Positions 9,817 to 18,282 of a stretch of DNA of 64,000 nt are shown here, in pieces. The DNA is taken from NCBI RefSeq assembly GCF_024723735.1, contig NZ_JANQDU010000001.1, positions 806,001 through 870,000 of the forward strand, read 5' to 3'. The translations under genes and the position numbers were made by a program. The notes beneath the pieces were generated by a model, which was given only the letters and a program-made list of their open reading frames with translations, was not told the DNA's origin and made no database searches. Source of the stretch: Frigidibacter sp. ROC022. Its GTDB lineage: Bacteria > Pseudomonadota > Alphaproteobacteria > Rhodobacterales > Rhodobacteraceae. Every line of letters starts with the position of its first letter. Position 1 is the stretch's first letter.

Positions 9817-12090
9817 GTGGCAAGCCCGGCGAGAACGGGAACTTGGGAACGTCTGAACCGGATGCGCAAGCTTCGGCGGGTTCAGAACGCGGCGACGCTT
9901 GGCCTCGTCCTTCTGGGACCGGTCCTGACGGCTGCGACCTTCGCCATTCTCGGTCCCCTGGATCAGGGCGCCTCGGCGCTGTCGCTGCGGCTGATCCTGC
10001 TGGCCGATCTGGTCTATGTGCTGGCGATTGCGGCGCTGGTGATGCAGCGCGTCGCCAAGATGATCGCCGACCGGCGGGCGAAATCCGCCGGGTCGCGGCT
10101 GCACCTGCGGCTGACCGGCGTCTTCGCCCTCATCGCGCTGATCCCCACCGTTCTGGTTGCGGTCTTTGCCGGGCTGACGGTGAATGTCGGGCTGGAGGGC
10201 TGGTTCTCGGACCGGGTGCGCACCGTGCTGGGCACCTCGCTGGCGGCGGCGCAGGCCTATGAGGGGGAGCACCGGAGCGACCTGATCGCCGACATCCGGT
10301 CCCTGTCCGACTATCTCAACACCGCCCGCGAGGCGAATTTCTTCGTCTCGGACGGCGAGTTGCGGCAGTTGCTCACCCAGGCGCAGGCCAATGTGCAGCG
10401 CGGGTTGCGAGAGGCCTATGTCATTGATGGAAATGGGGAAATCAAATCGCGGGGCGAACGCTCCTATCTCTTCGATTTCGAAAAGCCGACCCAGGAGCAG
10501 ATTTCCCGCGCCGCGGCCGGCGAAGTGGTGGTGATCGAGGATTGGGACCAGAACGAGTTCCGCGCCCTGATGGTGCTGAAATCCTATCCCGACCGCTATG
10601 TCTATGTCTCGCGCGCGGTGGATGGCGAGATCCTCTCGCTGCTCGACGACACCACCGAAACCGTGACGCTCTACAACCAGCTGGAAAGCCAGCGCGGGCG
10701 CATCGTCTTCGAATTCGCGCTGCTTTATCTGGGCTTTGCCGTGATCCTGATCCTGGCCGCGACCTGGCTGGGTCTGTGGTTCGCCGAGCGGCTGTCGCGC
10801 CCCGTGGGGCGCCTGACGGGGGCGGCGCAGCGGGTCGGGGCCGGCGATCTGGACGTGCGGGTGGTCGAGGAGGACGGCGACGACGAAATCGCCATGCTGG
10901 GCCGGATATTCAACCAGATGACCCGGCAGCTGAAGGGCCAGCGCGACGCCCTGATGGACAATGCGGCGCAGATCGAGCGGCGGCGGCGGCTGTTCGATTC
11001 GGTGCTCGGCTCGGTCACCTCGGGGGTCGTCGGGCTGGATGCCGAGGCGCGGGTGGCCTTCGTCAACCGTTCGGCCGAGACCCTTCTGGAGGTGGTCGGT
11101 GAGCCCGAGGGCCGGACCCTGTCCGAACTGGCGCCGGAATTCGCGCCGCTGCTGGCCCGGCTGACCGAGACGGGCGCCTCGGTGGCGCAGGAAGAAATCA
11201 AGCTGACCCGGCACGGCAAGATGGAGAACCTGCTGGTGCGGATCGCCACGCGGCGGGCCACCTCCGGCGAGCCGGAGGGCTTCGTGATCGCCTTCGACGA
11301 CGTGACCGACCTGGTCTCGGCGCAGCGAATGGCGGCCTGGGGCGACGTGGCGCGGCGGATCGCGCATGAGATCAAGAACCCGCTGACCCCGATCCAGCTG
11401 TCGGCCGAGCGGATCAAGCGCAAGTTCCGCGCCGCGGCGGGGGACGAGGCCGCCGAACTGGATCAGATGACCGATGTCATCGTGCGGCAGACGAACGACC
11501 TGCGCCGGATCGTCGACGAGTTCTCGAAATTCGCCCGGATGCCGGAACCCGAGCTGCGGACCCATGACCTGCTGCAACTGCTGCGCGACAAGCTGGTCCT
11601 GCAGGAAGGATCGCTGGAGGGGCTGCGGCTGGTCTCGGATCTGCCCGAGACGCCGGTGCCGGCGATGGTCGACGAGACGATGATCGGTCAGGCGTTGACA
11701 AACTTGTTGAAGAACGCCGTCGAAGCCATTGAAAGTGCTCAGGAAGATGGCGTCGATCCTGACTTCGTCCCGGAAATCCGGGTGACGATGGAGCGGCAGG
11801 GCAGCGAGGTGCTGATCTCGATCTCGGACAATGGCATCGGCCTGCCGGCGGACCGGTCGCGGCTGTTCGAACCCTATGTGACGACGCGGGCAAAGGGCAC
11901 CGGGCTGGGCCTGCCGATCGTCAAGAAAATCATCGAAGAGCACGGCGGGACGCTGATCCTGACCGACGCCGAGCCCTTCAAGGACGGGGCGCGACGCGGC
12001 GCCCGAGCCGAAGTGCGACTGCCGGTCGAAGCGGTGACCGCGGGTCAGGAAGACGGGGCGGAGCAGGCCGAAGGCCGCGCCGCTGAATAG
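9817..12090 (+). CDS. ntrY: Membrane sensor histidine kinase NtrY
   Basis: 757 residues. The N-terminus has three or so hydrophobic helices (residues about 25-50, 65-85, 105-130), a periplasmic segment of about 160 residues, then another helix near 300 followed by HAMP. A PAS domain follows (SVTSGVVGLDAEARVAFVN). The HisKA box is [20 protein letters not shown], and the HATPase domain has LTNLLKNAVEAIE, ISDNGIGLP and GTGLGLPIVKKI. It partners NtrX and is linked in alphaproteobacteria to nitrogen, redox and envelope control. The start is a GTG at 9817, as annotated for relatives; the ATG at 9862 is an alternative. It begins 115 bases after ntrC, so an internal promoter is possible. Confidence 0.95.
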   Translation: MASPARTGTWERLNRMRKLRRVQNAATLGLVLLGPVLTAATFAILGPLDQGASALSLRLILLADLVYVLAIAALVMQRVAKMIADRRAKSAGSRLHLRLTGVFALIALIPTVLVAVFAGLTVNVGLEGWFSDRVRTVLGTSLAAAQAYEGEHRSDLIADIRSLSDYLNTAREANFFVSDGELRQLLTQAQANVQRGLREAYVIDGNGEIKSRGERSYLFDFEKPTQEQISRAAAGEVVVIEDWDQNEFRALMVLKSYPDRYVYVSRAVDGEILSLLDDTTETVTLYNQLESQRGRIVFEFALLYLGFAVILILAATWLGLWFAERLSRPVGRLTGAAQRVGAGDLDVRVVEEDGDDEIAMLGRIFNQMTRQLKGQRDALMDNAAQIERRRRLFDSVLGSVTSGVVGLDAEARVAFVNRSAETLLEVVGEPEGRTLSELAPEFAPLLARLTETGASVAQEEIKLTRHGKMENLLVRIATRRATSGEPEGFVIAFDDVTDLVSAQRMAAWGDVARRIAHEIKNPLTPIQLSAERIKRKFRAAAGDEAAELDQMTDVIVRQTNDLRRIVDEFSKFARMPEPELRTHDLLQLLRDKLVLQEGSLEGLRLVSDLPETPVPAMVDETMIGQALTNLLKNAVEAIESAQEDGVDPDFVPEIRVTMERQGSEVLISISDNGIGLPADRSRLFEPYVTTRAKGTGLGLPIVKKIIEEHGGTLILTDAEPFKDGARRGARAEVRLPVEAVTAGQEDGAEQAEGRAAE

Positions 12091-12119
12091 TTCAGGAACG
12101 TGAGGCAAGGGACTGGAAA

Positions 12120-13538
12120 ATGGGCGATATTCTGATTGTTGACGACGAACGGGACATCCGCGAGCTGATCTCGGACATTCTCAAGGACGAAGGCTACACG
12201 ACCCGGTTGGCAGCCAATTCCGACAGCTGCATGGCCGAAATCAACGCCGAGACCCCGGCGCTGATGGTCCTCGATATCTGGCTGAAGGACAGCCATATGG
12301 ACGGGATCGACATCCTCAAGCATGTCAAGCGCGACCACCCCGGGGTGCCGGTGGTGATCATCTCGGGGCATGGCAATATCGAGATCGCCGTGGCCGCGAT
12401 CAAGCAGGGCGCCTATGACTTCATCGAGAAGCCCTTCAACATCGACCAGCTCCTGGTGGTGATCCGGCGCGCGATGGAAACCTCGCGGCTGCGGCGCGAG
12501 AATTCGGAACTGAAGCGGCGCGATACCGCCCCGGCCGAGATGATCGGCGGATCGACCGCGTTCAAGTCGTTGAAATCGCAGCTGGACAAGGTGACCAAGT
12601 CGAACGGGCGGGTGATGCTGACCGGGCCGGCCGGGGCCGGCAAGGAAATCGCCGCCCGCTATATCCATGCCCAGTCGAACCGTGCCGAGGCGCCCTTTGT
12701 CAGCGTTTCCTCGGCCTCGGTCGAGGCGGATCGGATGGAAGAGGTCCTGTTCGGCCGCGAGACCCCGGATCACCGGGTCGAGCCGGGCCTGCTGGAACAG
12801 GCCAGCGGCGGGGTCATCTATTTCGACGAGGTGGCCGACATGCCTTCGGGCACCCAGTCGAAGATCCTGCGGGTGCTGACCGAGCAGACCTTCACCCGGG
12901 TCGGCGGCTCCGAGAAGGTCAAGGTGGATGTCCGGGTGATTTCCAGCACCAACAAGGATTTGCAGGTCGAAATTGATGAAGGTCGGTTCCGGCAGGAACT
13001 GTTCCACCGGCTGAACGTGGTGCCGATCGCGGTGCCGTCGCTGGAGGACCGGCGCGAGGATATTCCCGATCTGGCGAAACATTTCATCGAGACCTTCAAC
13101 CGCAGCCAGGGGCTGCCGCTGCGCGAACTCAGCGAAGAGGCGGTGGCCCAGCTTCAGACCATGCAATGGCCGGGCAATGTGCGGCAGTTGAAGAATGTCA
13201 TCGAACGGGTGCTGATCCTGGGCGACGGCACGGGCCCGATCGAGCCGCGTGAACTGCCCGACACGATGCCGCCGGCGGTGGCCGAGGGCCGGGTGGTGCT
13301 GGCCGGCGGGCTGGCGACCCTGCCGCTGCGCGAGGCCCGCGAGTTGTTCGAACGGGAATATCTGCTGACCCAGATCAACCGTTTCGGCGGCAATATCAGC
13401 CGCACCGCGACCTTCGTGGGCATGGAGCGCAGCGCCCTGCATCGCAAGCTGAAGAGTCTCGGCGTGGTGACCGCCGCCAAGGGGGGCGGTCGGGTGGCCT
13501 ATGTCGAGGAAGACGAGACGGTCGGCGCCGAGGGCTGA
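12120..13538 (+). CDS. ntrX: Response regulator NtrX without GAFTGA
   Basis: 472 residues. The receiver domain has D8-D9, phospho-acceptor D52 and K104. The AAA+ domain has a modified Walker A (GPAGAGKE, about 169-176) and Walker B GVIYFDE (about 231-237). Between them FGRETPDHRVEPG replaces the usual FGHEKGAFTGA, so the sigma-54 contact is lost. The C-terminal Fis-type HTH contains GGNISRTATFVGMERSALHRKL. The gene follows ntrY by 29 bases with AAGGGA upstream. As with NtrC in the same operon, direct sigma-54 activation looks impossible; action as a sigma-70 activator or repressor is inferred. Confidence 0.95.
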   Translation: MGDILIVDDERDIRELISDILKDEGYTTRLAANSDSCMAEINAETPALMVLDIWLKDSHMDGIDILKHVKRDHPGVPVVIISGHGNIEIAVAAIKQGAYDFIEKPFNIDQLLVVIRRAMETSRLRRENSELKRRDTAPAEMIGGSTAFKSLKSQLDKVTKSNGRVMLTGPAGAGKEIAARYIHAQSNRAEAPFVSVSSASVEADRMEEVLFGRETPDHRVEPGLLEQASGGVIYFDEVADMPSGTQSKILRVLTEQTFTRVGGSEKVKVDVRVISSTNKDLQVEIDEGRFRQELFHRLNVVPIAVPSLEDRREDIPDLAKHFIETFNRSQGLPLRELSEEAVAQLQTMQWPGNVRQLKNVIERVLILGDGTGPIEPRELPDTMPPAVAEGRVVLAGGLATLPLREARELFEREYLLTQINRFGGNISRTATFVGMERSALHRKLKSLGVVTAAKGGGRVAYVEEDETVGAEG

Positions 13539-13700
13539 GCGCCGAGCGGGCAGGCAGGAACCCGGCCGCAGCCGGGCCGGCATCTCCTGCCCGAGGCGCC
13601 GCCGGCCGGGGCGGTCCGCCGCCGTCTCGATTGACCTTGGCGGCGCGGCCTGCCAATCAGGTGGGACGTCCGGAAAACAGGGCGAGGCGGAAAGGCTGCC

Positions 13701-15077
13701 ATGAAGGTCATTATTTGCGGCACCGGCCAGGTCGGATGGCAGATTGCCCGGCATCTGGCGGGTGAAAAGAACGATGTGACGGTGATCGACCAGAATGCCG
13801 AACTGGTGCGCCGGGCCACGGATACGCTGGACGTGAAGGGCTTTGTCGGCTTTGCCAGCTATCCGGATGTGCTGGAGAAGGCCGGCGCCCGCGACGCCGA
13901 CATGATCATCGCCGCGACCTATTCCGACGAGGTGAACATGGTCACCTGTCAGGTCGCGCATTCGATCTTCGCGGTGCCGCGCAAGATCGCCCGGCTGCGC
14001 TCGAAGAGTTATCTCGATGCGATCTACGCCGATATCTTCCGCCGCGACCACATGCCGATCGACGTGGTGATTTCGCCCGAGCGCGAGGTGGCCGAGGCGG
14101 CGCTGCGGCGGCTGGCGGCGCCGGTGGCCTTCGAATCCGAGACATTCTTCGGCGGCAAGGCTCAGTTGCTGGGGATCGCGCTGGACGAGGACTGCCCGGT
14201 GGTGAACACACCGCTGCGGCAGTTGAACGAGCTGTTCTCGACCCTGCGGGCGATCGTCGTCGGGGTCCGGCGCGACGGCAAGCTGTTCGCCCCGGACGCG
14301 GCGGACCAGCTTTATCCGAACGACCAGATCTATGTCGTCACCCACGCGGCCGACATCAACCGGACGCTGGAAATCTTCGGCAAGCAGGTGAAGAAGCAGG
14401 AGCGGGTGGTGATCGTCGGCGGCGGCAATGTCGGGCTGGCGGTGGCGCGGGCGCTGGAGGCGCGGGCCGACCGGGTCCGGGTCCGGGTGATCGAGCGCAA
14501 CCGCGCCCAGGCCGAACGCGCCGCGGATGCGCTGGAGCGGACCATCGTGCTGGCCGGCGACGGGCTGTCGGCGGAAATTCTGGAAGAGGCCGGGATCGAC
14601 CGGGCGGATTCGATCCTGGCGGTGAGCGACGACGACAAGACCAACATCCTTGCGGCGGTGCGCGGCAAGGCGGCGGGCTGCCGGCTGGCCATTGCCCTGA
14701 TCAACGATCCGACCCTGGTGCCTCTGATGGCGACGCTGAACATCGACGCCCATATCAACCCGCGCGCCACAACCGTCAGCTCGATCCTGCGCCATATCCG
14801 GCACGGGCGGGTCCGCGGCGTCTATTCGATCGGCGATGCCGAAGCCGAGGTGATCGAGGCGCAGGTGCTTTCGACCAGCCCGATCGCCGGGCAACTGGTG
14901 CGCGAGACGGATTTCCCCGCCGGGGTGCTGGTGGGGGCGGTGATGAAGGACGGCGAGGTCATCAAGCCGACCGGCGACACGCGGATCGAGGTCGGGGATG
15001 TCATCGTGCTGTTTTCGATGGCCGCCGACGTGCCCGAGGTCGAGCGCCTGTTGCAGGTCTCGATCGACTTCTTCTGA
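13701..15077 (+). CDS. trkA: Trk potassium uptake regulatory subunit TrkA
   Basis: 458-residue cytoplasmic NAD(H)-binding gate of the TrkH potassium channel. It has two tandem RCK units. The first Rossmann motif is CGTGQVGWQIARHL (residues about 6-19) and the second is VGGGNVGLAVARALE (about 237-251), each followed by a TrkA-C domain. Length matches E. coli TrkA. The gene lies 162 bases after ntrX and one base before trkH. Linkage of trkAH to ntrYX is a known Rhodobacteraceae and Rhizobiales arrangement. Confidence 0.95.
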   Translation: MKVIICGTGQVGWQIARHLAGEKNDVTVIDQNAELVRRATDTLDVKGFVGFASYPDVLEKAGARDADMIIAATYSDEVNMVTCQVAHSIFAVPRKIARLRSKSYLDAIYADIFRRDHMPIDVVISPEREVAEAALRRLAAPVAFESETFFGGKAQLLGIALDEDCPVVNTPLRQLNELFSTLRAIVVGVRRDGKLFAPDAADQLYPNDQIYVVTHAADINRTLEIFGKQVKKQERVVIVGGGNVGLAVARALEARADRVRVRVIERNRAQAERAADALERTIVLAGDGLSAEILEEAGIDRADSILAVSDDDKTNILAAVRGKAAGCRLAIALINDPTLVPLMATLNIDAHINPRATTVSSILRHIRHGRVRGVYSIGDAEAEVIEAQVLSTSPIAGQLVRETDFPAGVLVGAVMKDGEVIKPTGDTRIEVGDVIVLFSMAADVPEVERLLQVSIDFF

Positions 15078-15078
15078 G

Positions 15079-16599
15079 ATGCTCCGCCGGATCCTGACCT
15101 TGCCCCTGGTGGTGATCCTGATCGGGATCGGCGCCATCGCGATGTTCCTGCCGGCGGCCCATGCGGTGGCCCTGCGCGACTGGCACACGGCGCGGGCCTT
15201 TGTCTATTCGGGCAGCATCTTCCTGATCCTGGCCGGGTTCCTGGCCCTGGCGACCTCTCCCTACCGGCCGTCGCGGCTGGCCCGGTCGCGGCTGATCGCG
15301 CTGCTGGCGGCCTATGCGGCGCTGCCCCTGATGCTGGCGGTGCCGTTTCACGAGGCGCTGCCCTCGACCACCTATCTGAAAAGCTATTTCGAGATGGTCT
15401 CGTCGCTGACCACCACCGGGGCCACGGTCTATACCGATCCGGCGCGGCTGCCCGACAGCCTGCATCTGTGGCGGGCGCTGGTCGGCTGGATGGGCGGCTT
15501 CTTCATGTGGGTGATCGCGGTGTCGGTGTTCCAGCCGCTGAACCTGGGCGGCTTCGAGGTGCTGTCGGGGGCGGCCAGCGGCAGCGATGGTGCGATGAAC
15601 CAGATCACCCGCGTTGCCGATCCGGCCGAGCGCATGGCCCGGTTCTCGGCCTCGCTGTTCCCGGTCTACCTGTCGATGACGCTGATCCTCTGGATCGGGC
15701 TGATCCTGACCGGGGATTCCGGGCTGGTGGCGATCTGCCATGCGATGTCGACGCTCTCGACCTCGGGGATCTCGCCGATCAACGGCGGGGTCGCGGCAGC
15801 GGGCTCGGGCCGGTCGGGCGAGGTGCTCATCCTGCTGTTCCTGGCCTTCGCGCTGTCGCGGCGGACCTTTGCCGGGGCCGATCAGGGCGGCGGGCTGGGC
15901 CAGACCTGGCGTGATCCCGAGTTCCGGCTGGGCCTGCTGATCATCGCGGTGGTCCCGGCGATGCTGTTCCTGCGGCACTGGATCGGCGCCTACGAGGTGC
16001 GCGACGAATCCAATCTGGGCGCCGCCCTGGGCGCGCTCTGGGGCTCGGTCTTCTCGGTCGCCTCCTTCCTGACCACCACCGGTTTCGTCAGCGCCGACTG
16101 GCTGAGCGCCCGCAGCTGGTCGGGCCTGCCGACGCCGGGGCTGATCCTGATGGGGCTGGCGGTTTTCGGCGGCGGGGTGGCGACCACCGCCGGAGGGGTC
16201 AAGCTGCTGCGGGTCTATGCCCTGTGGAAACATGGCGTGCGCGAGCTGGAGAAACTGGTCGAGCCGCATTCGGTCGGCGGCTCGGGCAAGGTGGCGCGGC
16301 ATCTGCGGCGGCAGGGCGCCTATATCGCCTGGGTGTTCTTCATGCTCTTCGCGATCTCGATCGCGGTGGTGATGCTGGCGCTGTCGCTGGACGGGCTGAG
16401 CCTGAATGACTCGATCACCTTCGCCATCGCGGCCCTGTCCACGACCGGGCCGGTCGCCAATGTGGCCGGCAGCGTGCCGCTGTCCTATGACAGCCTGAGC
16501 GACTCGGCGCGGATGATCCTGGCCGCCTCCATGGTGCTGGGCCGGGTCGAGACGCTGGCCATCATCGCGCTGTTGAACCCCGAGTTCTGGCGCCGCTAG
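15079..16599 (+). CDS. trkH: Trk potassium transporter membrane subunit TrkH
   Basis: 506-residue polytopic inner-membrane protein that conducts K+ with TrkA. The selectivity-filter repeats are visible: SSLTTTGATV, STLSTSGISP, SFLTTTGFVS and ALSTTGPVA. Four pore loops are expected for the family. The start at 15079 follows the trkA stop by one base; an in-frame extension into trkA has no support. Nothing unusual is seen in length or motifs. Confidence 0.95.
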   Translation: MLRRILTLPLVVILIGIGAIAMFLPAAHAVALRDWHTARAFVYSGSIFLILAGFLALATSPYRPSRLARSRLIALLAAYAALPLMLAVPFHEALPSTTYLKSYFEMVSSLTTTGATVYTDPARLPDSLHLWRALVGWMGGFFMWVIAVSVFQPLNLGGFEVLSGAASGSDGAMNQITRVADPAERMARFSASLFPVYLSMTLILWIGLILTGDSGLVAICHAMSTLSTSGISPINGGVAAAGSGRSGEVLILLFLAFALSRRTFAGADQGGGLGQTWRDPEFRLGLLIIAVVPAMLFLRHWIGAYEVRDESNLGAALGALWGSVFSVASFLTTTGFVSADWLSARSWSGLPTPGLILMGLAVFGGGVATTAGGVKLLRVYALWKHGVRELEKLVEPHSVGGSGKVARHLRRQGAYIAWVFFMLFAISIAVVMLALSLDGLSLNDSITFAIAALSTTGPVANVAGSVPLSYDSLSDSARMILAASMVLGRVETLAIIALLNPEFWRR

Positions 16600-16624
16600 G
16601 GCACGGTTACGGGCCGTCATGCCA

Positions 16625-16643
16625 AGCCCTTGACGAAGGGGCT
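16625..16643 (+). terminator. Weak stem-loop after trkH
   Basis: AGCCCTT pairs with AAGGGGCT across a four-base GACG loop, with one bulged G, 26 bases after the trkH stop. There is no clear T tract, so intrinsic termination is doubtful. The hairpin sits just upstream of hfq and might also lie in its leader. Confidence 0.25.
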
Positions 16644-16743
16644 GGAATCTTGCCTTGTGCGGCCGCATAATTCACAACGGACTTTCCGGCAGCGTTTCAG
16701 GCCGGCAACGACAGCGCAATGATATAACCAAAGGCGAAGACCT

Positions 16744-16977
16744 ATGGCTGCCGACAAACAGAACTTGCAGGACGCGTTTCTGAATCACGTCCGCAAGACG
16801 AAGATTCCCGTAACGATATTCCTGATCAATGGCGTCAAGCTGCAGGGTGTGATCACCTGGTTCGACAACTTCTGCGTTCTTCTGCGCCGCGACGGCCAGT
16901 CGCAGTTGGTCTACAAGCACGCGATCTCGACCATCATGCCGGGTCAGCCGATCAGCCTCTACGACGGGGAAGACTGA
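16744..16977 (+). CDS. hfq: RNA chaperone Hfq
   Basis: 77-residue Sm-like protein forming the hexamer that pairs small RNAs with mRNAs. Sm1 includes [18 protein letters not shown] and Sm2 is [11 protein letters not shown]. The proximal-face residues (Q8 near the start, F39/F42-type, YKH) are conserved. The C-terminal tail is very short, as in other Rhodobacterales. hflX follows after three bases, the widespread hfq-hflX pair. Confidence 0.98.
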   Translation: MAADKQNLQDAFLNHVRKTKIPVTIFLINGVKLQGVITWFDNFCVLLRRDGQSQLVYKHAISTIMPGQPISLYDGED

Positions 16978-16980
16978 CAC

Positions 16981-18273
16981 TTGGATGAAACCGCGGCGCG
17001 TCCGACACGCGCCTATGTGCTGCATCCCGATACCCATTCCGCCAAGGCGCGCCGCACCCCCGCGCTGGCGCTCGAGGAAGCTGTCTCGCTGGCCCATGCG
17101 CTGCCGGGGCTGGAGGTCGTCGGCGGCGAGGTGGTCCGGCTGCCGAAACCGAATGCCGGGCTGCTGTTCGGCTCGGGCAAGATCGACGAGCTGAAGGCCC
17201 GTTTCGAGGCCGAGGAAATCGAGCTGGTGCTGGTCGATGGACCGGTGACCCCGGTGCAGCAGCGCAACCTGGAAAAGGCCTGGGGCTGCAAGCTGCTGGA
17301 CCGGACCGGGCTGATCCTGGAAATCTTCGCCGACCGCGCCCGGACCCGCGAGGGCGTCTTGCAGGTCGAGCTGGCGGCGCTGAGCTATCAGCGTACGAGG
17401 CTGGTCCGTGCCTGGACCCACCTGGAGCGGCAACGCGGCGGCCTGGGCTTTGTCGGCGGGCCGGGGGAGACCCAGATCGAGGCCGACCGGCGGGCGATCG
17501 ACGAGCAGATACTGAAGCTGAAGAAACAGCTGGCCAAGGTCGGCAAGACCCGCGATCTGCACCGCGCGGCCCGGGCGAAGGTGCCATTCCCGGTGGTGGC
17601 GCTGGTCGGCTATACCAATGCCGGCAAGAGCACCCTGTTCAACCGGCTGACCGGGGCCGAGGTGATGGCAAAGGACATGCTCTTTGCCACGCTGGACCCG
17701 ACGATGCGGGGTGTGGAACTGGCTGGCGGGCTGAAGGTCATCCTTTCCGATACCGTCGGCTTCATTTCGGATCTGCCGACGCAGCTGGTGGCGGCCTTCC
17801 GCGCGACGCTGGAAGAGGTGCTGAGCGCCGATCTGATCCTGCATGTCCGCGACATCGCCCATCCCGAGACCGAGGAGCAGGCCGCCGACGTGACCGACAT
17901 CCTGCACGACCTCGGGGTCAGGGAGGAGGTGCCGTTGATCGAAGTCTGGAACAAGATCGACCTGCTGCCCGAGGACCGGCGCGAGGCGCTGACCACCCAG
18001 GCTGCCCGGACCGACGGCGTGCAGGCGGTCTCGGCGCTGACCGGGGCCGGGCTCGACGGTCTGATCGCGATGATCACCACGGCGCTGGAAGGGGCACGGA
18101 TCGAGGAAGAGATTTTCGTGCCCTATGCCGAGGGCCGCCGCCGGGCGCTTCTGCACGACAGCGGCACGGTGCTGGAGGAACGCGAGGTCGAGGGCGGGCA
18201 TCTGCTGCGGCTGCGCTGGTCGGAACGGCAGCGGCGCAGGCTGGCCGCGCCCGGAGAGGGCAGCGGCGATTGA
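16981..18273 (+). CDS. hflX: GTPase HflX
   Basis: 430-residue ribosome-associated GTPase that splits stalled 70S ribosomes under stress. The N-terminal HflX domain has NAGLLFGSGKIDELK; a coiled linker contains GGLGFVGGPGETQIE. The G domain has G1 GYTNAGKST, G3 DTVGFISDLP and G4 NKIDLL. The best start is a TTG at 16981, four bases after the hfq stop, with GGGGAAG upstream inside the hfq end; no in-frame ATG fits the family's N-terminus. It is probably coupled to hfq translation. Confidence 0.94.
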   Translation: MDETAARPTRAYVLHPDTHSAKARRTPALALEEAVSLAHALPGLEVVGGEVVRLPKPNAGLLFGSGKIDELKARFEAEEIELVLVDGPVTPVQQRNLEKAWGCKLLDRTGLILEIFADRARTREGVLQVELAALSYQRTRLVRAWTHLERQRGGLGFVGGPGETQIEADRRAIDEQILKLKKQLAKVGKTRDLHRAARAKVPFPVVALVGYTNAGKSTLFNRLTGAEVMAKDMLFATLDPTMRGVELAGGLKVILSDTVGFISDLPTQLVAAFRATLEEVLSADLILHVRDIAHPETEEQAADVTDILHDLGVREEVPLIEVWNKIDLLPEDRREALTTQAARTDGVQAVSALTGAGLDGLIAMITTALEGARIEEEIFVPYAEGRRRALLHDSGTVLEEREVEGGHLLRLRWSERQRRRLAAPGEGSGD

Positions 18274-18282
18274 GACGGGGTC

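Noticed and set aside
12045-15188. 1047-residue minus-strand open frame opposite ntrX and trkA
   Set aside because: Same cause: antisense frame rich in Arg, Gly, His and Asp, with no domain; ntrX and trkA are certain.
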